NCBI GenBank assembly: GCA_963969595.1
Contig: OZ018416.1
Span: forward strand, 1,380,065-1,444,064
Direction of reading: 5' to 3'
Source: Neckera pumila
Lineage: Eukaryota; Streptophyta; Bryopsida; Hypnales; Neckeraceae
DNA length: 64,000 bases
The position numbers and the translations under genes are program-made. The notes under the pieces are model-generated. The model did not search any database. It saw only the letters and a program-made list of their open reading frames with translations, and was not told where the DNA came from. Shown piece by piece: positions 1-10,600 of the stretch. How positions within the stretch are numbered: the stretch's first letter is position 1; every line of letters begins with the position of its first letter.

Positions 1-785
1 CAGAACGACCAGCCGCATGCAGAAGGAAAAATAAAGCCTCAAATTTAATGCAGACCCCACTTGTCACGAGCTCACAAACTCGAACTCTCCCACTCCTATG
101 AGAGTGATACGATAGCAAGCGCAACAGTTGAAAGGCAGGCAACCAATGGAATTTCGCAGACTTCGTAACATCACTTCATCAGTAGCCTTCATGCCGACTG
201 CGTTTCTCTCATGCACCCTGCTTATCACAGTGAGCATCCACCTGTCCACTTAGCAACTGATGATGCACTGCGTCTTGGGTGCAGAATACTGTACTGTACA
301 CCATCTATTGTCTATTGTAGAGCCAAGGAAGCGACAGTGCATGCTACTCAATGTTATGTTGGGTGAGATCTAACTGCCAATTACTCCGTACAACTCAGTA
401 CATTGGTAAACTCTAGCACCTAAGTGCTCAATCTAAATACGGTAAGATAACTTCTAAAAATTTATGATAAATAATTGAAACTTTCCCTATTCAAGTAGGG
501 CATTCTATCTTCTTTCCATTCAGCTTTCTCAACAAATATCAATTGGATGGAGTGCAATTTTCATAACTTTCATCATCCACGTTGGTTGATCTCTCAGGGG
601 TTAAACTTAGAGACCCTAACCGGAGATCGACAAGATGTTTCGGAATACTCGGGAAATAATGCTTCTGCCGCTTAGTGATGAGGAAGGTCAGTGCCTTGGA
701 CCTTGCGCGTTGAAGTTGACTGACATGTCTGTGAACAAATTCAACCGAAAGTCTCGACAGCGTGCGAAGAATTTTCTATAGTGCT
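1..785. other. Upstream intergenic DNA, no gene seen
   Basis: Single-copy-looking sequence ahead of the germin-like gene. The only open frame is 61 codons with no recognisable protein. I see no transposon ends here. The last part probably holds the promoter of the downstream gene. Confidence 0.5.
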
Positions 786-790
786 GCATG

Positions 791-797
791 TATATAA
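791..797 (+). promoter_or_regulatory. Candidate TATA box of the germin-like gene
   Basis: TATATAA lies 245 bases before the start codon at 1042, which would leave a 5' leader of about 210 bases. The position is reasonable for a plant promoter, but AT-rich DNA gives such matches by chance. There is no direct evidence of the transcription start. Confidence 0.4.
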
Positions 798-1041
798 CCG
801 GCAGCTCACACGATCGAGAATCCTATCCAAGGCTTGGGAGTGTAATTCCTGCACCTGGGAGTTTCGAGTATTCAGTTACCAACTGAAGTAGAGGAGTTAT
901 TGATGTGGACAGAGTGAAGGCATTACTGAGAGAGGTGTATCGTGTCCGAGCTTCGGGAGTATATATCCAATTGCTGTGAGGTTCCCAATTGTTGTGTGAC
1001 TCCCCAGTTGTGAGTCCATCTGGTTTGATCGAGTAGTCCCA

Positions 1042-2339
1042 ATGGCTTCTGCCATGAGAGCTTCGGTGTTGTTCCTAGCTGCCGCCATGATCGTTGGCAC
1101 CATGGCTGCTGATATGACCGAACTGGACTTCGAGACGGAGCTTATGCAACGGCAGCCATTCGACGCCGATGACTTCGTGTTCAAGTTTGAGAGGACGACT
1201 GACTTGACGCCGTTTGGGAATCTCCGACCCATGTTCGTGGACTTCAACCCTGCTCTTGCCACTTTACCTGGTGACGGAGCTTCGCAGAATTTGGTCACGG
1301 TTGGGGCTTGTGCTATCAATCAGCCTCACAATCACCCACGAGCCACTCAAATTTCTCATGTGACTGAAGGTAGGGACTCCTCTGGCACTCTACAAACTCC
1401 TCAGGTCCCTCTCGCTTCGAGATTTGTGAGCTATTGCGGTGTGCTTGCATATTCTCGCTCATTTGGAGCAGTAAGCTTCAGCTGTATACAGCAGTACAGT
1501 AGGCATGATGTGTAAATTGGTGTGCAGTTTGGCGTAATGTTTGGTCTACAAATTAAATGTTTTTTGAACTGGATTTCAATTGATGTTTTGATCCATTGAG
1601 CAGGCGATCTGTTGTTCGGGTTTGCGGAAGAAAATGGCGGACGACACTTCATCGGAGGAAACGTCACGAAAGGCCAATCTGTCATCATTCCTCAAGGTAA
1701 TGGAACCACACTCGTCCCACAGCACGACGAAAAGGGGTTTCCGTTTTTGGCATGGAGTCAATCACATTGGTCATGATTGGTTGTATAAATGCATTAAGGG
1801 TCCTCGATCTGTACTGTACTTCAGATTATTATGAGTTTAGGATTTCATCGTCTTCCACATATACTCTCTCCCGTTTGTGGGATTTGTCCTTGAGATTACC
1901 ACTAGCGCAGTCACCTGTTGAAACAACATTGGAGATTGAAGCAATATGTAGCAGCTTTTCCACCCTCGCAATATTGTTTGAACTTTGAACAGGGGGTCGG
2001 GTTTTCACTTGTGAAGTTCTTCTATGACCCCACTGATATCTTCTACGTACTTCTAGAATCGTCATTAAGTTGAGTTTATTCGTATGCTGGTGTGCAGGTT
2101 TGATGCATTTCGCCCAGAACTTGGGCTGCAAGGAGGCGCAATTCATTGCCAGCTTCCCCCACCGAGACCCTGGAACCCAAACCACGGCCGTGGCCTTCTT
2201 CAACTTGCCAATTAGTGCCATTCGGGCCACCACGGGGCTCTCTGACTGGGAGATCAAGAATATTCTAGCCAGCGTCACTGCCAACCCCAACCCTTCGTTG
2301 GACAAAGTATGCGCCAAGAGGTGCGGCATCAAGTATTGA
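1042..2339 (+). CDS. Germin-like protein (secreted cupin), 3 exons
   Basis: Exons 1042-1369, 1604-1696 and 2098-2339, all with GT-AG introns of 234 and 401 bp, join in frame to 220 residues, the normal size for germin-like proteins. Residues 1-22 form a hydrophobic signal peptide (FLAAAMIVGTMAA), so the product should be apoplastic. The single cupin domain has box 1 QPHNHPRATQ (94-103) and box 2 PQGLMHFAQN (139-148). Family knowledge: germins are Mn-binding cupins, some with oxalate oxidase or superoxide dismutase activity, using His-His-Glu-His ligands. Here His96, His98 and His144 are present but the Glu position is Gln103. The usual N-terminal cysteine pair is absent; a CAKRC motif (212-216) sits at the C terminus. 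Both introns interrupt glycine codons (110, 141). ATG 1042 is chosen because it opens the signal peptide; ATG 1054 is possible. The enzymatic activity cannot be assigned. Confidence 0.92.
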
Positions 2340-2448
2340 TTCCTTCATTCTGGCCACCATTAAGCTAACTGCAACATTACCAGCAATTATATTGCTGAGG
2401 GCGATATTATATATGTAGGTAGCGCCTGGAGCAGTGCCTCCCATGGCC

Positions 2449-2454
2449 AATAAA
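2449..2454 (+). terminator. Candidate polyadenylation signal
   Basis: AATAAA lies 110 bases after the stop codon of the germin-like gene, a normal 3' UTR distance. Plant signals are loose, so this is only the best textbook match. Confidence 0.45.
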
Positions 2455-2651
2455 AGTCATGTAGCTGTGCTAGCTACCGTACCATTTTCTTCCGGTAGAT
2501 CTAGGTTGAATGAAAAGGTCTACTACAACCTGTGCATGTTTGCGTTACAAAATATGAATACAGGATCAGACGGAGAGCTGCAAGTTCCTGGACGTATTGT
2601 TTATGATGTGTTGAAAGTTTCTTGAACTGTGTTGCATTTTTATTGTGATAA

Positions 2652-2980
2652 CTAAGGGAGGAGGTCCATAAAGCGCTCACTTAAGAGCTGAATCTAAATT
2701 TTGGGGAGGTGAAACTTCTTGAAATATTTTTTAGTAAATTTTTCTACAAAGACAAATGAAATTGGCATCCAACCCAAGTCGTTTCATATTTTTGGAGCTT
2801 TGTGGAATTAGTTATGAATTTTTGAAGTTCAAATTTTTGATGCTTGGGAGGGCTCCAGAATTGCTCACCTCCTCAAATGTTCACAGCTTGTACATTGCAA
2901 AAAGCAACATGTACAAGTAGTGAACATTGTGGAGGTGGGCGATTTTAGAGCTCGAGCGGTTTAAGAACCTCCTCCCTTAG
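2652..2980. mobile_element. Inverted-repeat element, family G (MITE-like)
   Basis: Starts CTAAGGGAGGAGGTCC and ends GAACCTCCTCCCTTAG, giving inverted ends of about 15 bp around 329 bp without coding capacity. A diverged relative lies at the right window edge (63676 onward), sharing the internal phrase TTGAATTAGTTATGAATTTT. I could not settle a target duplication. It sits 300 bp beyond the germin-like stop codon, immediately before another inverted-repeat element. Confidence 0.7.
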
Positions 2981-2989
2981 CGGTTGGCA

Positions 2990-3600
2990 CTTGCTATGCT
3001 ACGCATTCATCATTAGAATTTTATTAGAATTTTTATGTATTAGATAAAATACAAAACAAAAATTTCAATAAATCTTCAAATAAAATTGATTTAAAATCTT
3101 TGTATAATTTTGTTTATAAGTAAGCATATATTGAAATGTACAATAGAAATTTATTGAATGAAATATATGCAATGGTGAATACTGTAAAAGATACACATCT
3201 ATTGTAATGCATTCAAAAGTTGACTCAATTGTTAAAAACTTGGTGAATTGAAAAGTAAAACTTGTAAATTTCAAAAACTTCATGAACAACTTAATTGTTG
3301 TGAAATCCGAAATTGCTTCAATTGAAGAAATTTCTCAAATCATTTGGTAGTAGCAACAGAATTTTGAAATCATAAAAGCTGTAACAGTGATATTACAGAG
3401 GTAATTGCAAACTACTATTCTATTTCTGTAATATAACATTGTGTGAAAATATTATTTTTATGTATGCATGATTGAAAATATTTTTACAAAATATTAAAAT
3501 TAACTATTTCAAAGACTTATTGAGATCATTGTCATGCATTCTATTCAAATATATCAAAATTTTACTAATATGTGTTACAATGAATGCGTAGCATAGCAAG
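2990..3600. mobile_element. Inverted-repeat element, family H (MITE-like)
   Basis: The first 20 bases, CTTGCTATGCTACGCATTCA, return as an exact inverse at the right end (3581-3600). The ends enclose 611 bp of very AT-rich DNA with only chance open frames. A 2-base duplication (CA) is possible on either side but is too short to rely on. The superfamily is unresolved. Confidence 0.75.
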
Positions 3601-4581
3601 CATGAGCCCTTATTATTAATGGTAGCATTTGTGATATTACAGAGGGAGTTATGATTTTAGTAGAATGATGGACTCTAAGCTTAGAATTTAATGTTATGAG
3701 TGAGCATTTGGAAGCTCTGACGAACGTTCAGTTCATTACAGTACAGTAGGCTCAAAACCAAATATCCAATGCCAGACAAACACCTACCAAGCTGGCAAAT
3801 AATGTATATAATGCCATATTCCTTCTTTTAAAAACGGATAAGTCAAACTGTACCATGACGAGTGTCCCTCATTTCATTTATAACGGGGTTTAGTCTGAAC
3901 TCTGAAGTTAGTACAGTACGAGACGCCGAATCTTTTTGCAACAGAAACCTGCAATTGCTGTTTCGAGCCTGGACAAAAAGCTATAAATCATATAATCCGT
4001 AGGACACTTCAGGAGTTCAGATATCTACTGTAGATGTCTAGACAACCTTCCAGGGCTGCCTAGACATATGTGTTATATTTGTGTTATATTGGACATAAAG
4101 TGACTGTTAATAGTTTTCAGGCACCTTAGAAATTGCGATAATAAAATTTGGACACGTGCTATGATTACAAGTGGCACAGTATGTGTACAGTGATGAGTGA
4201 AACTGAGTGCAAATGTAAAACGTTTTCATTCAGACAACCAACATAACATTCAATAGCAGTGCTTTCCCCGGATGGAATGATGTGGAATATATCACATCAT
4301 TGTTTGCAAGGGATGAAATGGTGTGGTATATTCTACACCAAATTAGTAGTTATAAGAACTCAGCAAGATGTCTGGGTCAGTTACAAGGTCACAACTACAC
4401 ATTAGGGTTAATGGTAAATTAAATACTTTGAAATAAAACTATAAACAAAATAGCAAAACTTATTCAAAATGGCAATGAATTTATAGAGATCAATTATCTT
4501 AATGCCTAAATTACATCACTTTGATGTGATTGCCATTCATGTTTTGTGTTTTCTTAGGACAAGAGAAGCTCTTCATATACA
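3601..4581. other. Intergenic DNA with one transposon end fragment
   Basis: No gene seen. From 4186 about 45 bases (TACAGTGATGAGTGAAACTG, then AAAACGTTTTCATTCA) match the tip of the large fold-back element at 26760, so this is a cut-off end of that family. The rest is unassigned. Confidence 0.5.
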
Positions 4582-5138
4582 CATGGGGTGGTAGGAGGTA
4601 GAACAACCCATGTGGGATAAATAAATTAGAATTTGTCGTTTCTCAAGTACTCATAGTTAAATCAAAAACAAAAAATTGTGTTATAAGTAGAATTTGAGAC
4701 CTCATTTAGGCATAGTCGGATAACTTTTCTCAAAAAACTTTGAACTGAAAAAAGTTGGTGAATGAAGATAAGTTTCACCTCCAAAAATCCTTTTGGCATT
4801 TTGGATCTCCAATAAAAAGTTATGGACAAATTTGAGAGAGAATTTTTTTAAATGTTGAAGAAAATGTTCATTTCAACCCCTCTCTCAAAGTTGTCCATAA
4901 CTTTTGATTGGAGATTCAAAATGCCAAAAGGATTTTTGAAGGTGAAACTTATCTTCATTCACCAACTTTTTTCAGTTCAAAGTTTTTTGAGAAAAGTTAT
5001 CCTACTATGCCTAAATGAGGTCTCAAATTCTACTTATAACACAATTCTTTGTTTTTGATTTAACTATGAGTACTTGAGAAACGACAAATTCTAATTTATT
5101 TATCCCACATGGATTGTTCTACCTCCTACCATCCCATG
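4582..5138. mobile_element. Fold-back element, family C, 557 bp
   Basis: Almost the whole unit is one palindrome: left arm 4582-4850, right arm about 4862-5138, with CATGGGGTGGTAGGAGGTAG at one tip and the inverse of CATGGGATGGTAGGAGGTAG at the other. The arms differ only by scattered substitutions and an inserted ACCCATGTG-like block. The internal phrase AAAAGTTATGGACAAA is also found in the TTAA family. Diverged relatives are at 14455-14853 and, as a single arm, at about 55296-55490. Target duplication not resolved. The 68-codon open frame in the right arm is incidental. Confidence 0.8.
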
Positions 5139-5143
5139 AATAT

Positions 5144-5335
5144 CACTAGTAGAAAATGCAAGAATTTTAACAGATTTATGTTGATTTGGTTGCGTTGTCC
5201 CGGTCATTGTTTTGTTGATTTCAACAGAAATCTGTTAAAATTGACAAATTTCTGTTGAAACCAACAAAACAGTGATCGGGACAACGCAACAAAATCAACA
5301 AAATTCTGTCAAAATTCCTGTGTTTTTTACTAGTG
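5144..5335. mobile_element. Small palindromic element with AATAT duplication
   Basis: CACTAGTAGAAAA at the left end and TTTTTTACTAGTG at the right end enclose a 192 bp hairpin. The inner arms (TGTTGATTT, GTTGCGTTGTCCCG, AACAGAAAT) repeat as inverses. AATAT occurs directly before (5139-5143) and after (5336-5340) the unit, a 5 bp target duplication. The tip resembles CACTA ends, but those normally make 3 bp duplications, so the class stays open. Confidence 0.75.
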
Positions 5336-5340
5336 AATAT

Positions 5341-6622
5341 ATATAGAGTTGTTTTTCACTTGAAAATCCAAAATATCTTATTGATGGCAAATGGTTGTAA
5401 TGCATTATTCATTGGATTCTTTGCCAACATCTTTTTCTACAAATACTTGTTGATTTTTGTATCTGGTCCTAAAATTAACAAAAGAAAATGAAACATATCA
5501 TAATATATTGCTCCTATCCTAGTATTCAAGCTTACATTAATTATGTGAGGATGAATTTTGTGGATGAGGACTACAAATAGGGAAAGGTTGCCTCTCTGAA
5601 GGCTACTGAATGTTATGAAGGTAGCCAACCCATTTCCAACCACTTAAAAGCAATTATGCAGATTTGGAGCAAAGTTTTTTTGAATGTGGAATTTTTCCCA
5701 TGTACAAAAACAGAATTGGAAGGATTGCATATTTTTCTAGAATTTTATTACACAAAATTACACAAATTACTATGAATTTTTTCGATAGAAGATTTTCTTT
5801 GCCCCAAAATGGTGACATAGACTTTTTTTTTCTAACCACAGGCTGATTGCAAAATTGACCAAGGGTTGTTTGCAATATTGACTGCCTTGCAGCCAATCAT
5901 AATGCGCTATAATTATTGTGGGAAATGAGCCACAAATTCACGGAAAAAACAGTACCCTATAGGTTGGAAATTGGGGGGTGATCAAAAATAGGTCGGCTAC
6001 CTCACACCATAAGCATCAATGGACAAAGTCCAAAAGTAGATATACAAAAGTTGTAGTGTGACATATTACACATTATTATGGAAGTTTGAAAGAAAAAATT
6101 AGTTATAATTTGAAGGTTATTAATTTCAAAATTAACCATGTTTAAAACTCAATTTTATTCATCGTGATATGGAATTATAATTACTTTATCTTTTGTCAAA
6201 TTTTCTAACCCAAACAAGGTGAACATTTTCTTAAGATGCTTCAGTAGTACTTGGTTGTAGTCCAACTTTTTTTGCATGTGGTCCCACCTAGAGATTTGTT
6301 GGAACTTGGCCCTCCCCAAGATGGGAGCCTTTGGATGAACTACTGTGTTCACTTCCCTGGCTGTGCTAGATTCACTTATTTTGATAGTCTAAAAATGTTA
6401 AAAATGCTTGCCAAGGGCTTTGTCCTTGGGCTCTTTGTCTTTGTATTGTTTTTCCTCTTTGAATGGAAATCGTCCATGTGTTCCCAAAAAAAAATTGATA
6501 ACAAGGAGGACTATAAATGATTTAGAAAATGCAAATTGACTTTGCTTCAACAAACTGCTGCGTGCAGTTAAGTTTTCTTTGGAATTAAAGAAACACCGTG
6601 ATTAGGAAAACAAGTTAACAAA
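5341..6622. other. Intergenic DNA with remnants of dispersed repeats
   Basis: No gene seen. Bases about 5996-6215 match an internal stretch of one arm of the fold-back element at 26760-28137 (phrase CATCAATGGACAAAGTCCAA), so this is a degraded single-arm copy. Bases about 5850-5920 match 28590-28650 (phrases GACCAAGG, GCAATATTGA, AATCATAATGCGC). The remaining open frames are short and unrecognised. Confidence 0.5.
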
Positions 6623-6625
6623 TAA

Positions 6626-6755
6626 GAGCAGCCCCACTCCAACACGGGGAAGTAACACTTCCAATGGTCTGAACCATTGATCTTAGAAGATCTTCTAAGA
6701 TCAATGGTTCAAACCATTGGAAGTGTTGCTTCCCTGTGTTGGAGTGGGGCTGTTC
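6626..6755. mobile_element. PIF/Harbinger-like MITE, 130 bp perfect hairpin
   Basis: The unit begins GAGCAGCCCCACTCCAACAC and ends with its inverse (GTGTTGGAGTGGGGCTGTTC), and the palindrome runs through to a central AAGATCTT with only a few mismatches. TAA is present on both sides (6623-6625 and 6756-6758). Three-base TWA duplications and GAGCATCTCCAAC-like ends are known marks of plant Tourist/PIF-Harbinger MITEs. The hairpin could be read into a miRNA-like precursor; that is inference. Confidence 0.85.
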
Positions 6756-6758
6756 TAA

Positions 6759-7276
6759 AGGTAAAACTGCAGCAATTACCTACAAAGACGCTTGAGGCAC
6801 TCAGAAGCCAAAAGAAAAACAAGTGTCTAAAAAACCAATTTATATATAACCCTAAAGAATTTGCAACCGTTGATTATCAGTTGTTGATTGTCAATTGCAG
6901 CAGTCGATGCTAGAGGACTCATCTACAGCTTTCATTCCTAAACACTCATCTACAAAATGATAATCATTAAGGTGAAAGCACCCAAAACCGTCAATATTAA
7001 GCAATTTAGCATAGTTGGATGCAATTTTTTCTAAAATTAATATTTTTGTAGTATTAGCGAGTGAAAATGATGAATATTCAAAAAATTTAAAATAGATTTT
7101 TTAGATGTGGTATGTAATTTCTATGATTTTTCAAAGAAACGGCTCCCTAGATCATTGAAATTGTCACATAGGTGGACCCTAAACCGAACTAACAAAAATC
7201 AGTAGTTAGCAAATGAGAGTTAGGTACGAGTCCTTCAATGCATCAACAAACTAGAGTCAAGCATTGCAAGGATCCA
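6759..7276. other. Unassigned AT-rich spacer
   Basis: No gene, transposon end or strong repeat recognised. A 78-codon frame overlapping the hairpin above is not credible as a gene. Confidence 0.4.
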
Positions 7277-8192
7277 TTAGTCCCTAAAGGACCAAGGCCT
7301 TTTTCTTTGCTAAAGAACACTCAAAACTGTCATTTCTATAGCAAAGAGTAAGAAACCTTGAATTTATTTATTTCACATCTAGCCATAGGGTCTTACACCT
7401 AACTAGTATGAGAATGTGTGGAAATAGTTTTAGAATTTTTGACTGTACAAATTGCAAGATATCTGCATTTAAAGTGGAAAAAAACAGTTATTTAGGACAT
7501 TGTGGGACTAGATTATTTGGCTTTGAACCTTTTTAACTTTAATTTTTGCACTAGAGAGTTTTGAACTTTAAATATTTATGGTAGAGAACTGAATTGAGAG
7601 TCTAAATGAAGAAATAAATAAATTTTAAACTTAATTTTCATACTTCAAAAAATTGTTAAGTAGAAGTAGGTACAAGATAGAAGGAAAATCTAAATTATTA
7701 ATGTCTCTAAAATGGAATTAAAATGCACAAATTCCAATGGTGAGATTCTTCTAACAAGCAAACTAAAACCATGTGGAATTTTTTTTTGAAACTTGTAAAA
7801 ATTGCATTCAAAAATGAATCCTATGAGATGTTTTTTCCGAAGAAGATGCTCTAATTGCCCAAAAAACAAGATTGTCCATAACTTTCTCATAACAAATTCA
7901 AAAGGAATGAATCAAGGCTTTCTAGGGTTTACAAAAATAAAATCTATGAAATTTAAAAAAATTTAAAATTTTGAATTTTCTTTTTGTTGCCTCCTCTCCT
8001 CCCCCTTCCAAGTTCCAAGCTGTTTGGGGCATAACATTGTTCTCAAGCACCGATTGAAAAAAATTGTATTCCCACGAAGCTAATTAATTTTTCTATCCTC
8101 GAAAAAAAGTTTCAAAAAATCAAGACAAAATTTCAACCCGTAGGTAAATTTCCATTTGTCTCCCAAAGGGACAATGGTCCTTTAGGGGTTGA
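7277..8192 (-). mobile_element. TTAA-family element, type A (916 bp)
   Basis: Right-end sequence first (TCCCTAAAGGACCAAGGCC), left end last (GGGACAATGGTCCTTTAGGGG), so the copy is in minus orientation. The flanking TTAA copies have decayed to TTAG and TTGA, suggesting an older insertion. Internal marks of the family are present, such as GATATCTGCATTTAAAGTGG and TTGTCCATAACTTTCTCATA. No transposase frame. Confidence 0.9.
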
Positions 8193-8439
8193 TGAAAAGT
8201 CTAAGGACAGATTTAGGGATAATCTAAAGTACAAGAATGGGAGCAAGGATGCTAATTGGTGTTTCTACCTTAAGCATTGGCCTTTCATTTAAAAGTTCTC
8301 ACCCAATTTATATCCCTTAGTAGCCACATCACAAAATTCATCCAGTTGAGCCATCATAAATTATCATCCAGGCCTCATTAGCCTACATCATCACTTTCAT
8401 CGATATGGTTTACAAGTAAGCTTAATCCAGAATGTTCTC

Positions 8440-10600
8440 CTGGCTTTCATGCACACTTTCACATTTTCATCCGCAGACACACATTTTTCATCGGCAGTTC
8501 AACGACAATGCATCCTGATTCACCAATTCATCCACTACCTTTCTCAAATGGTCTCTGGACACTTGAGCTGCAGACTTAATTGTTGTCAACACAACACCAT
8601 TGACGATGTAGGAAAATTTCCCACTCAGGCGTTGTAAGTGCGAGTGCCCCAAGTTTGAGATCATTTTGATCTTGCCCTGCAGAGAGGAATGGTTTCCTCT
8701 ATGTTGGCAATTTGCAGTTAAATTAAATGGCAAGGAGATTATCATTCTTCCACTAATTGTCCACGCAGGTGCGGCAAGCAGTGAACCTCTCTGCTGCTGA
8801 CGAATTAAGTTTGTGGATAATTTTTGTCTCCTTGATGCTGTTTAGGTTCTTCTCTTTTTGCTTGCATTTCATAATTTGAGTTTCGACAACTTGCCTTTGT
8901 TAGTATTTTACACGTTTTCTGTGATGTTGTGAATCAGGAGAATAGAATGCACCAACTGGCGCTATAGGCCTGGGTGCCAACATCTCGGATGGCGTCACGG
9001 GCTTATCGATGAGGTATTTTTTCTATTTTGGCTCTGGAATTGTCCCTCAAGTAAGTAGTGATGTCTGCTTTTGCAAAACTCCTCAGACATCTACTCCGCG
9101 TATTTGTGCTAAGTGCTGAAAATTGTAGTATACTGTATGAGAATGAATTCGAAAATTTTAGATCACGGTACTTGACTTCTAATGATTTATATATCTTTGG
9201 TGTGGTCAGATTTACAAGGCTAGGGATGTCGGTGTCAACAGTATTTGTTCTCTTTCATAAAGTCCCTGATGCTCTTAAGTTGATACATATGTCTTCAATT
9301 TAAACTGCTTTTCAAAAGAAGTTCTTGTACTGAAGTAGTTAATGGACGCAGGAATTAAATTTGTAAACGGACTCGGGAAATGATCGGCGTCCTATCCAGT
9401 ATGGTTTTGTGCAGTTCTTTTGCTTTTGTCCATGCTTAGGTGTTAATTGTGTTCATCTTTAATTTTGTGGTGTCTCTGCTAATAATCAGCTCAAGGGAGT
9501 TGTTTGAATGAGTTTAAATAAGGACTTTTGTTGGTACAAATAGTTTCCATTCGTGTCAAATGTATCTGAGCTGAATTAGATGCTTTGCAGTCTTCATCTG
9601 GAGATGAGGCCTTCAATCACGATGGATTGGTGCCACGGTGCATCGACTTGTTGGAAGAGAAATTCCTAAATCTGGTGAGTAGACTTTGGCAATCCGATTG
9701 AGGAGATCCTTGTCGCCATAGTATCCACGATTATAATCTTCACGCGTGTCGGATTTTGGAGTGCGGCTGCGATCTCTTCGGTCACCACACAATGTGGAGG
9801 CCGTGTCTCCTGTTGTGACGAAACCTAATCAGCCAGTTGAAGCCAGCAATAAGGTATGAAGACTCAGAATTAGGGCTTCCGTCTCTGGATTATTTGTTGA
9901 TGCCATGCTGCATGCTGAGAGCTCAGTCACTAAGTTCGTATAGCTTGGGAAAATCAGCAGTTGAATACTTTGTTAGGGCAAAACCCAATATCAATGATGT
10001 CAACGAGGATACCCTAATTTGGACACTATTCTAGTGCTTATCAATGCTAGAGTGGAAAGGGTGCAAGCTCAGCATTTACTACTCATATCTACTAAAGAAT
10101 GTTATTGAAGATTTTTGTGTGTTTCTGGTTGGACTTTTGTTTTGATCTGTGAAAAATGAGGAGCATGTATATGCAATTGGTCAAAGTATATACAGATAGG
10201 GCTCATATTCAACACAATTTTCTGTGAATTGGCAGTTTTCGATTGCACAAGCAGTTTATTGTTGGATAAGTCTAGGACCAGTCTACATTTAGTTTTTGCA
10301 CAATTTTACAGAACTTCGCCAATTTAATGAAAAAACAATGCCATCATCTTCAGTGACTACGCGTTCAGCACCAGCGCGCTCTCTTCGTTCCCCGCGCTGT
10401 CTTTCTCGAGCTCCAGCAGGTGCTTCGCGTGGACAAGTCGCAGCAGTTGGAGGTGGCGCTTAACTTGAGGAGGAGTTAGAGGAGCAGGTGCACCACAGTA
10501 GCAGCAGCAGCAGCTTCACAAACGTGGTGCAGGTGACGCTACGTTGGGAGCTACCCCAACTTTACAGTTCTGATTCAGTGCAGTTGCAGGTATGCTGCCG
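8440..10600 (+). other. Unidentified gene-like stretch, possibly a pseudogene
   Basis: Less AT-rich than its surroundings and free of transposon ends. Several segments look like exons on the plus strand with consensus splice sites: after CAG at 8768 (VRQAVNLSAADELSLW), 8939-9014 (reading NAPTGAIGLGANISDGVTGL, then G|GTATTT), 9591-9674 (SSSGDEAFNHDGLVPRCIDL and more, then GTGAGT), a piece ending at 9851 (KPNQPVEASNK then GTATGA), and a GC-rich CAG-repeat piece at 10380-10565 whose frame (LELQQVLRVDKSQQLEVALN) breaks. The phases I can read do not join cleanly and I recognise no family. On the minus strand an 85-codon frame at 8488-8745 (ISNLGHSHLQRLSGKFSYIV) is an alternative. Either a divergent gene or a decayed one. 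Confidence 0.3.

Noticed and set aside
897..1319. A 140-codon minus-strand frame
   Set aside because: It is antisense to the germin-like first exon, which has a signal peptide and cupin motifs.
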